Shown here in pieces: positions 5,560 through 11,704 of a stretch of DNA of 11,704 bases. Position numbers and translations under genes: made by a program. The stretch covers positions 1-11,704 of the forward strand of contig JAKBAG010000074.1 of NCBI GenBank assembly GCA_021809235.1, read 5' to 3'. Each line of letters starts with the position of its first letter. Positions within the stretch are counted from its first letter, which is position 1. The stretch comes from Acidobacteriota bacterium (lineage in GTDB: Bacteria > Acidobacteriota > Terriglobia > Terriglobales > Acidobacteriaceae). The notes beneath the pieces are model-generated. The model saw nothing but the letters and a program-made list of their open reading frames with translations, made no database searches and was not told the origin of the DNA.

Positions 5560-6444
5560 TCAGAGGTGCAACTCTACTCGCGCCGTCTCGGCCATTGCCG
5601 CCAGCTCCATTGTTGTGCGCACGCGGATCGCGTGCTCTTCCATCGTCTCCACGGCAAATCGATACGCGCCCTCGCGATCGGCGATCTCCGCATCGCTACG
5701 CGCGGCAAACTTCGTCCACGGTTCAATCACCGCCGTCAGCTCCAGCTCCGCCTTCTCCACCCGTTCCACGCCGGCCCGCAAGCCGGCCGCTGAGAAGGCC
5801 AGCACCTTGGCCATCTCCACGCCCATGCCACCACCCACGCCGCCCAGATGCTCCAGGCTCACCGCATGGAAGATCCGGATCCGGTCGCGCATCCCATCGC
5901 CCGTCGCCCGGTAGCCGGCATCCAGCCGCAGCGGATCGCCCGGCCGCGTATACTCGGCCGCCGCAATGCGCTTGCGCATCAGCTCCCACGCGCCCACACG
6001 CTCAAACTCCGTGCGCATCGCCGCCTGGATTGCCGCTCTCCCGCTCACCCGGCTCACGCGCTCGCGCCGCTGCGGCTCCACATAGAGCCGCATCAGCTCC
6101 GCCATGCCCGCCTCTACGCTCTCGGCCAGATACGCCCTCGACTCACTCATCTGCACACAGTTCGAGAACGAATCCTCCAGCACGTGCATCAGATTTCCCT
6201 CCGGCTCTTCGGCAAACCGCCGTCGCAGCTCGGACTCCAGCGCCTCCAGCATCTCCGTATCCGCCTCCGGATCGAGGCACCGCACCCGACGCCAGTCGGC
6301 GGTAAACCGCACGCCCAGCACCGGCCGCGTCCCCGTGCCCGTGATTCCCGCGCGCAGCAGCACCCCGATATGCACAAACTCGTTGCGCACCGGGTCCGGC
6401 ACATACCGCAGCAGCGAAAACTCACACTCCATCCGGCGATTCAT
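5560..6444 (-). CDS. DUF3037 protein, partner of the HipA-like kinase
   Basis: This 294-residue protein has the DUF3037 signature near its N-terminus: LLRYVPDPVRNEFV followed by IGVLL (11-30). The remainder is mainly helical and charged, with no membrane segment or signal peptide. The biochemical role of DUF3037 is unknown to me. It commonly sits beside HipA-like kinase genes (recalled, not checked here), so it may be a partner, substrate or regulator of the kinase, in the manner of an antitoxin; this is inference. The ATG at 6444 sits directly after GGGAG, which is too close to be ideal; GGGGGAAGG lies about 10 nt further up, and a second ATG four codons in is an alternative. The 129-nt gap to the kinase holds no gene. 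An intrinsic terminator follows downstream. Confidence 0.85.
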   Translation of the reverse strand: MNRRMECEFSLLRYVPDPVRNEFVHIGVLLRAGITGTGTRPVLGVRFTADWRRVRCLDPEADTEMLEALESELRRRFAEEPEGNLMHVLEDSFSNCVQMSESRAYLAESVEAGMAELMRLYVEPQRRERVSRVSGRAAIQAAMRTEFERVGAWELMRKRIAAAEYTRPGDPLRLDAGYRATGDGMRDRIRIFHAVSLEHLGGVGGGMGVEMAKVLAFSAAGLRAGVERVEKAELELTAVIEPWTKFAARSDAEIADREGAYRFAVETMEEHAIRVRTTMELAAMAETARVELHL

Positions 6445-6573
6445 CTCCCGTCAGCCTTCCCCCTCCCTACACCTTCATCTCCAACCGGAATTCTCCCTCA
6501 GATCCACAAACAACCGCGTCCTCCCGCAACCGGTACTCTCCGACTGCCTCTGCCGCATGCCATGCAATCAGAT

Positions 6574-7404
6574 TTATCGTAGCGCCGTTTTCCCTCCCGG
6601 CTGCATCTTCTCCCACGCGGCAAACGGCCTTCGTTCCGTTTTTCCAAACCCCTCCACCAGTTCCCGAATTCTTCCCCGGCGTTTTTCCAGCGTCTCCACC
6701 AGCCGTTCCATCTCCTCAATCGCCCCGCCGTACCACTCCGGCGGAATCGCCGCCGCCGCATCCCAGATCCGTTCCACCGGCATCGACTCCATCCGGCTCA
6801 GCCACGGTTCAAAGCTCTCCCAGCCCGTCACTCCGCCATAGACCGCATTCCGCGGATACACCCCGCGCAACGGCGCATCCTCAAACTTCCACTCCCCGGC
6901 ATGAAAGCAGAATCCCTGGTCGATAAACACCGCCGTATACCGTCGCTCCCGCGCCGAACGCGTAAAGACCGCCTGCCGCCCGTTCGCATTGCCGGTCCAC
7001 TTGTCCAGCGCCAGCATCCCGGCAAACTCAGCCAGATTCCGCACCTCGCCCAACTGCTCCTCCGGCAGATAATCCATCACCTGCCCCGGCATCAGTCCGC
7101 CCACATACCGCGCGCCAAAGTTCAGCCCCGCCGCGCATGGCTCGCGTCGCCGTCCCAGGTCCACCTGCAACTCCGGCGAGTGCTCCACCAGCCACGCGGA
7201 AACCTCCACCACCTCGGTCTCCGGAACCGTCAGCCCCACTGCCGCCGCCAGCCGCGTCGCCAGCATCTCGTTAGCCAGCACCCGCTCGTGCTGCGGATTG
7301 TTACGAAACTTCACCACATACAGCCGCCCATCGGAGCCCAGCATCAGCTGCCCCTGCGCACCGCCGCGCATCCGTCGAATCTGCTGCACCGCCTGTACTG
7401 CCAA
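6574..7404 (-). CDS. HipA-like Ser/Thr kinase (HipA_2 type)
   Basis: This 276-residue protein resembles compact HipA-family kinases that lack the N-subdomain of E. coli HipA. Kinase elements are intact: a glycine-rich loop RGGAQGQL (13-20) matching HipA's GAQ motif, the lysine in YVVKF (K32), a likely helix-C glutamate in LANEMLATRLA (E46), the catalytic loop LDKWTGNANGRQ with D134 and N139 in D-x4-N spacing, and the metal-binding IDQG (D162) where classic kinases have DFG. The residue aligned with HipA's regulatory autophosphorylated serine 150 is methionine (M12). Further conserved-looking stretches are FGARYVGG and HAGEW. Translation seems to start at TTG 7404, since an in-frame TGA lies 9 nt upstream; a GGGGG run precedes it. 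It is probably a kinase toxin or host-modifying factor, with no virion role. Its target is unknown. Confidence 0.88.
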   Translation of the reverse strand: MAVQAVQQIRRMRGGAQGQLMLGSDGRLYVVKFRNNPQHERVLANEMLATRLAAAVGLTVPETEVVEVSAWLVEHSPELQVDLGRRREPCAAGLNFGARYVGGLMPGQVMDYLPEEQLGEVRNLAEFAGMLALDKWTGNANGRQAVFTRSARERRYTAVFIDQGFCFHAGEWKFEDAPLRGVYPRNAVYGGVTGWESFEPWLSRMESMPVERIWDAAAAIPPEWYGGAIEEMERLVETLEKRRGRIRELVEGFGKTERRPFAAWEKMQPGGKTALR

Positions 7405-7421
7405 GCCCGTTCATCCCCCGC

Positions 7422-7463
7422 CGTGCCGCGCTCATCGCCTGCGGCACGCTTATCCGGATTCTA
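7422..7463 (-). promoter_or_regulatory. Possible promoter and leader hairpin of the kinase cassette
   Basis: TAGAAT (minus strand, 7463-7458) matches five of six bases of a -10 box, but I see no good -35 at 16-18 nt. Just downstream CGTGCCGC (7422-7429 on plus) pairs perfectly with GCGGCACG (7441-7448), an 8-bp stem with an 11-nt loop that ends 17 nt before the TTG start. If transcription began near 7451, the hairpin would form at the very 5' end of the mRNA. The hairpin is clear; the promoter is weakly supported. Confidence 0.3.
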
Positions 7464-7581
7464 CCCGTTTCGCGTCCGCCTTCCCTACGCGCAGCAATCC
7501 ACATCCAACCTCCACCACCTCATCCAGCGACAAACCAAACGGCCTCCGCGCGTATGCCAGCCTTCCACGGCATGCTTATCC
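7442..7581 (-). repeat. Imperfect 14-bp direct repeat flanking the terminase-kinase gap
   Basis: CGGCACGCTTATCC (7442-7455) and CGGCATGCTTATCC (7568-7581) match at 13 of 14 positions. The second copy spans the terminase stop codon, and the first overlaps the leader hairpin of the kinase gene. It could be a footprint of the cassette's insertion or chance. The gap 7405-7575 has no gene. Confidence 0.3.
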
Positions 7582-9261
7582 TGACTGCCGATAGTTGCCC
7601 GCGCGCAGCGGTGTCATCCGTTGCATCCCGCGCCCGCCCAGCATCTGTTCCCGTGCCGCCAGTCCAATCGCCATGGCCATCACGCGATCGTCGTGGCAGC
7701 CGCTGCGTGCACCCACATTCCCGTTCGCCAGTCGAACAAAGCTGCGACACTCCATCATCAGCCCGCGGCTGTTCAGGCATTCGGCGTGTTCCATCACCAC
7801 CGCTGCCAGCCGCGCCAGGCTTGCTGGCCGCGTCAGCGTCGTCGTCAGCCATCCCGGCTGTCCATCCCGTGCCACCCACAGCTCGTGGTAGCCCACGCTT
7901 TCCCCCAGCGCCACAATCACCGCCGCACCGTGGTTATTCCGTTCCACCACCACCGGAGCCCCGTTGTACCGTCGCGCCAGTGCCGCCACCTGCTGCGCCA
8001 GTTCCAGCCCACCCATCCGCGCTGCAAACTCCGCGCACTGCATCCCGCTTTCCAGGTCCAGCACTTCGGCCACCGAATAGTCGCCCTCCGCACCACCTCC
8101 CGCCGGGTCCACCGCCACCAGATACCGTCGCTGCGCCAACGGCGGCAGATAGATCTCCAGCCGTCCATTCCGCTCCCTGTCCATCGGATCGCCCAGCGCC
8201 TGCAGCCGACGCTCCACCGCCTCCTGGTCAAAGTACATCTCGCCCGACACCAGAAAGCAACGCTCCGGATCCTCGGCAAACTCCTGCCGCGCCATCGGTC
8301 CCTGCATCGCCAGCATCCGCCGCCGATACCCGATCTGCTCCATGTCCAGCCCGTGCTCGATAGCCAGCTCCATCTCCTGCTCCGTCAGGCTGTCCTCGCT
8401 CACTGCCTCGGCACGATATCCCGGCTCCATCCACCAGGGGAAAAAGTGCCGCACCGCGCCCGTCTCCGCCGCCCGCATCCACTCGTCATAGAAGCAGCCG
8501 CTGGCCCCATTCGGCGTTGACTCCAGCACCAGCTCCGCATCCCGCGGTGCCAGGCACGCCCGCAGTCCGGCCAGTGTTTCCGCCCCATCGCCAGGCCAGC
8601 GGGAAACCTCCGAGCAATGCAGATTCTGCACCGTCATTCCCCGGCCCGCATTCCTGTCCGATGCGCTCACCACTCGAAACTCCGAATCCAGCCGCGGAAA
8701 CACCATCTGCCGTACATTCTGCCGATCCATCGTCAGCGCTCCCTCCGTCAGCTGCTTCGGCAGATGCTCCACAAACCGGTGCACAATCCGCAGAATCTCC
8801 TCGGCCGCATCCTGCGTATGCGCCACCAGCAGTGTCAGCGTTCCCGGCCTTGTCACCGTCTTAAGCAGGAACCGCCCGGCTACCCACGTCGTCATTCCCA
8901 TCTGCCGCGCCTTCAGCACAATATTCGCCGCCCCGCGCCTTCGTTCAAAGGCCCGTTGCGCCGCATTTGGCACCAGCGGATGCAGCCTTCCATCCTTGCC
9001 CCGCACCTGCAGCAGCTTGCCCGCCAGCAGGATCAGCGGCGTATCCCCCTTCAGCCTCTTCATCGGCCGATCCAGAAACTCTCCCACCTGCAGCAGCTCC
9101 TCCCGGTCGCGGATCTGCCGGAGTTGCCACTGCTCCTCTGCCTCGCGTTCTTCGGCTTCCTCGGCCCTTCTGGCCGCCCTCTCTGCTCTGCTTCCGCCTT
9201 TCATCGCCCGCCCGCCTCTGCGCGTCGACAACCTCCCCATCGGCCATAGACGTCCCGCCAC
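7576..9261 (-). CDS. terL: Terminase large subunit (packaging ATPase/nuclease)
   Basis: This 561-residue protein is the DNA-packaging motor. The ATPase half has a Walker A variant KARQMGMT (117-124), a Walker B region NLHCSE (213-218, with Ser before the catalytic Glu) and the coupling motif STPNG (248-252). The nuclease half has VAVDPAGGG with D385, VVVERNNHG with E440 and HDDRVMAMA with D524/D525, the metal-binding triad of the RNase H-like fold. The start is GTG 9261, preceded by GGGAGG with a 7-nt spacer; an ATG at codon 20 is a possible alternative. The N-terminus is a charged, arginine/glutamate-rich helix. No small-subunit gene precedes it: the upstream gene is a tail spike. Downstream the portal is separated from it by the kinase/DUF3037 cassette. 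Confidence 0.95.
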   Translation of the reverse strand: MAGRLWPMGRLSTRRGGRAMKGGSRAERAARRAEEAEEREAEEQWQLRQIRDREELLQVGEFLDRPMKRLKGDTPLILLAGKLLQVRGKDGRLHPLVPNAAQRAFERRRGAANIVLKARQMGMTTWVAGRFLLKTVTRPGTLTLLVAHTQDAAEEILRIVHRFVEHLPKQLTEGALTMDRQNVRQMVFPRLDSEFRVVSASDRNAGRGMTVQNLHCSEVSRWPGDGAETLAGLRACLAPRDAELVLESTPNGASGCFYDEWMRAAETGAVRHFFPWWMEPGYRAEAVSEDSLTEQEMELAIEHGLDMEQIGYRRRMLAMQGPMARQEFAEDPERCFLVSGEMYFDQEAVERRLQALGDPMDRERNGRLEIYLPPLAQRRYLVAVDPAGGGAEGDYSVAEVLDLESGMQCAEFAARMGGLELAQQVAALARRYNGAPVVVERNNHGAAVIVALGESVGYHELWVARDGQPGWLTTTLTRPASLARLAAVVMEHAECLNSRGLMMECRSFVRLANGNVGARSGCHDDRVMAMAIGLAAREQMLGGRGMQRMTPLRAGNYRQSG

Positions 9262-9367
9262 GTCTCAGCCTCCCGCCTGCCCGGGTTGTCGCGCGCATCC
9301 CCTGGTTGTCCAGCGTCCCTGTCTCCAGCCGGTCTCTGCTTCCACCAGCTCCCGTACCGGCCCACCC

Positions 9368-9383
9368 AGCCGGTGCACCGGCT
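9368..9383 (-). other. Perfect 16-bp palindrome after the tail-spike stop
   Basis: AGCCGGTGCACCGGCT is identical to its own reverse complement and touches the TAG of the tail-spike gene. As RNA it can form a 6-bp stem with a TGCA loop. There is no T-tract. It could also be a binding site for a dimeric protein. The rest of the 122-nt gap holds only the terminase ribosome site. Confidence 0.6.
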
Positions 9384-11704
9384 CTACTGCCCGCCGCACC
9401 AGTAACGCACCGTATAGCCGGTTGCCGGTGTCAGTGCCGCATCCGCCGTCAGCGTCAGTCCTGCGGTCGTCTCGCTCCACTCCAGCGCATTCACCGTGCC
9501 GCTTCCTGCCAGCGTCGTCTGCACCATGCAGTTGGCGCTGTTCGTATGCGCAAACGGAAACGTCAGCGTCGCCAGATTGCCTGTCGTTGTCCCCGTTCCT
9601 GTCGTGAGCGTCAGCGTGCCACTCACGCCGTCGCACACGTGCCCGCTGGCGCAGCCAATCGTCGCGCCCGCACCTGCTGCCGTGCCTGCTGCCATTGTCA
9701 TTCCGCCGCTTCCGGCCACGCTTTGCACCGTCTCGGCTCCAGCCACCGCCACTGTGAACGGACCGCTCGATCCGCTGTTCGTGATATTCAGCGTCTCGGC
9801 CCCATTCACTCCTGGTGTACAGCTTGGCTGGATGTTCATTGAGTCCATCGTGTTCGCGCTCCCGTTCCAATAGAATCCCTGGATCGACACAAACCCGCCA
9901 TTGACGCACTGCGTCGCCGTCGCACTCGAGGTGCCATTGATCAGCACAAGCGGCGCGCCCGCGTTCACGCGCATCCCGCCATAGCTTGACTGAAACAGAT
10001 TCGCCGAAACCGTTCCCGGAACCGTCAGGTTGCCCGCTCCGGTCACCGTCATTGCCGCTGAGTTCGCATTGGCCCCTCCCGCATACACGATCAGCCCGCC
10101 CGTCCCGCTGCCGCTGCCGTTGTTGATCACCACCGCATTCGCTCCGGCTCCCGCATTGATCGCCGTCTGCCCATTCGGATACGCCACCATCCGGTCCAGT
10201 GCATTCGCCGTATCCTGCATCCGCAGCGCATTGCCGCTATCCTTCTTCCACGTCCAGGCCGCCGACCCTGTATAGCTGTTCCACTGCACGCTCCCATTCT
10301 GCTCGGCTGTTTTGCCGGGCTGGATCGTCAGCGTCTCGGCCGCATCCGCCACATTTGTCAGATTCACGTTCCCCGTCGCCGTCGTCGTGCCCGTCACCGT
10401 TGGTGTCGCAATCGTCGGACCTGTCGCCAGCACCGCGCTGCCCGTGCCCGTCGTCCCCAGGCCGCTCACCGTCGTGCCCGTCGTCGCGTAATACGCCAAC
10501 TGGCCCGCCGTGCCGCTGCCCACCGTACCCGCTCCGCCGCTCGATCCGCCGCAGCCCGTGCAGCTGGCCACCGTCAGGTTGCCGCTCCCGTCAATCTTCG
10601 CCACCGCTGTCGGCGTCGCGCCGCCGGAGTAGAACACCACTCCGCCCGTGCCCGCATTCGCCTCCACATTCATGCGCACCGCACCTGTCCCCGCCGCGTC
10701 CAGATACTCATCGCCGTTCTGATACGCCTTGATGTGATCCAGCCCGTCAATCGCCGAGTTCAGCGCCCAGTTGTTCGACCCATCCTTCACCATGTACCAC
10801 TGGCTCGCTCCCGTGTAGTCCTTGTAAACGAAGCTCTCCTTCTGCGTCGTCGTCCTGCCGGCCTGCAGCGTCTGGTCAATCTCCGCATCCGCCAGATTTC
10901 TCACCATCGTCGATCCGCTGAAGTCCGTCGTTCCGCCCACCGCCAGCGTGCCCAGGAAGTTCGCGTTTCCACTTCCATCCACTGTCGCCACCGTCGTCGG
11001 CGTTGCTCCGCCGCTGGCAAAGGCCACACCACCCGTGCCCGCGTTCCCGCTGCACTGGAAGCAGACATTGCCCGTTCCCGTGCCGTTGATCGCCGTCGTG
11101 TTGTTGCCTGCCGCGTTGTGCTCCTCCATCTGCAACCGGATCGTCCCGTTGATCAAGTCCTGAAAGATCCAGTCCGACTCGCCGCTTCCGCCGTCCGTCA
11201 ATCCCCACAGCCAGTTGTACTGCGTCGCCGCCGTCCCGTTGTCCACCTGGCTCTCCCACTCCAGCCCGCGCACATTGCCCGCTCCCGTGCCCAGCCTGTA
11301 GTGGTTGGTCACCGTCGCGTCCTTCTGGCTCGCATACCAGTCCCCGTTCACCCCGTTGAATGTCCGGTGAAACGCATCCCAGAAGCTGTTCCGGCTGCCA
11401 TTGTCCACCAGCGCTCCGCTGAACATCGTCCCGCCCGTCATCCAGCTGTTGAACTGACTGCCCGCATCCGCCTCCACCTGCGTCGTCGAGCCTTCATTCC
11501 GCACCCCCACCAGCGTATTGTTCTGCGCATTCAGCCCCAGATGGACCGCCGTCGCGCAGCCCTCAATATCGCCGCCCGTAAAGGTGTTCCCATCGCCCTG
11601 CACCAGGTCCACGCCGATTGTTCCCGCAATCGCACTTCCGCTCGTCGTCGGGCAGTCAATGTGCAGCCGCACAAACGTGCTCGCATTCAACCAGTCGGTC
11701 GCCG
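9384..11704 (-). CDS. Tail spike/fibre protein with repeated modules, 5'-truncated
   Basis: The frame is open to the window edge, so the N-terminus is missing; 772 residues are visible. The first about 120 visible residues (GNTFTGGDIEGC, NNTLVGVRNEG, NSWMTGGTMFSG) look like the last coils of a pectate-lyase-type right-handed beta-helix, as in phage tailspikes that bind or degrade surface polysaccharide. A Gly/Thr/Ser/Ala-rich region follows, with a module of about 95 residues seen twice (about 270-365 and 452-547) and the motif GTGGxxxxxGGA three times (about 221, 351 and 532). A flexible linker AGQLAYYATTGT lies between, and the protein ends in a beta-rich domain, TLTFPFAHTNSANCMVQ...YTVRYWCGG, probably receptor-binding. 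No catalytic residues can be assigned. A tail gene directly upstream of terminase is unusual. Confidence 0.8.
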   Translation of the reverse strand, partial: ATDWLNASTFVRLHIDCPTTSGSAIAGTIGVDLVQGDGNTFTGGDIEGCATAVHLGLNAQNNTLVGVRNEGSTTQVEADAGSQFNSWMTGGTMFSGALVDNGSRNSFWDAFHRTFNGVNGDWYASQKDATVTNHYRLGTGAGNVRGLEWESQVDNGTAATQYNWLWGLTDGGSGESDWIFQDLINGTIRLQMEEHNAAGNNTTAINGTGTGNVCFQCSGNAGTGGVAFASGGATPTTVATVDGSGNANFLGTLAVGGTTDFSGSTMVRNLADAEIDQTLQAGRTTTQKESFVYKDYTGASQWYMVKDGSNNWALNSAIDGLDHIKAYQNGDEYLDAAGTGAVRMNVEANAGTGGVVFYSGGATPTAVAKIDGSGNLTVASCTGCGGSSGGAGTVGSGTAGQLAYYATTGTTVSGLGTTGTGSAVLATGPTIATPTVTGTTTATGNVNLTNVADAAETLTIQPGKTAEQNGSVQWNSYTGSAAWTWKKDSGNALRMQDTANALDRMVAYPNGQTAINAGAGANAVVINNGSGSGTGGLIVYAGGANANSAAMTVTGAGNLTVPGTVSANLFQSSYGGMRVNAGAPLVLINGTSSATATQCVNGGFVSIQGFYWNGSANTMDSMNIQPSCTPGVNGAETLNITNSGSSGPFTVAVAGAETVQSVAGSGGMTMAAGTAAGAGATIGCASGHVCDGVSGTLTLTTGTGTTTGNLATLTFPFAHTNSANCMVQTTLAGSGTVNALEWSETTAGLTLTADAALTPATGYTVRYWCGGQ

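Noticed and set aside
3850..5793. A 647-codon open frame on the plus strand
   Set aside because: It is antisense to the portal gene, has an Arg/His/Pro-rich composition typical of GC-rich shadow frames, and shows no family motif.
7554..8520. Overlapping plus-strand open frames over the terminase
   Set aside because: They are antisense to terL, whose ATPase and nuclease motifs are intact; their Pro/Ala/Arg-rich content is a GC artefact.
9265..9909. Minus-strand frame of 214 codons over the end of the tail spike and the gap before terL
   Set aside because: It overlaps the tail-spike gene out of frame, is Arg/Asp/Gly-rich, and shows no small-terminase features such as a helix-turn-helix.

Overview
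The window is a phage or prophage virion-assembly block. Every gene I accept lies on the minus strand, so transcription runs from high to low coordinates. Base composition is GC-rich, the gaps are short (at most about 240 bases), and the order is that of a tailed phage with an HK97-type capsid. No integrase, attachment site, tRNA, rRNA or replication gene is visible, so I cannot say whether this is an integrated prophage, a phage contig or a gene-transfer-agent-like remnant. The host is probably an acidobacterium (Terriglobia-like). That rests on the HipA-like kinase/DUF3037 pair and the style of the intergenic hairpin repeats, both recalled from memory, so it is an inference of moderate to low certainty.

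Layout in transcription order: a 5'-truncated, repeat-built tail spike or fibre (11704-9384); the terminase large subunit (9261-7576); a 2.15-kb insertion holding a HipA-like kinase (7404-6574) and a DUF3037 protein (6444-5560), closed by an intrinsic terminator (5461-5426); portal (5376-4039); prohead protease (3883-3383); a small coiled-coil, scaffold-like protein (3337-2906); major capsid protein (2727-1759); a gp6-like head-tail connector (1516-893); a probable head-tail joining protein (888-454); and the start of an unidentified neck or tail gene that runs off the window (266-1).

The structural genes form one pathway: terminase pumps DNA through the portal into a capsid made from the major capsid protein, scaffold and protease, and the connector genes then seal the head and join it to the tail. 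The kinase/DUF3037 pair has no obvious assembly role. It sits between terminase and portal with a weak TTG start, a possible promoter and leader hairpin upstream, and its own terminator, which makes it look like a self-contained cargo ('moron') cassette.

The second notable feature is a family of small hairpins abutting stop codons. An 11-nt hairpin (SCAY-TGC-RTGS on the transcribed strand) occurs six times. Three copies touch the stop codons of three different genes, and its stems differ by paired, compensating changes. One intergenic site also carries a perfect 22-bp x3 tandem repeat.
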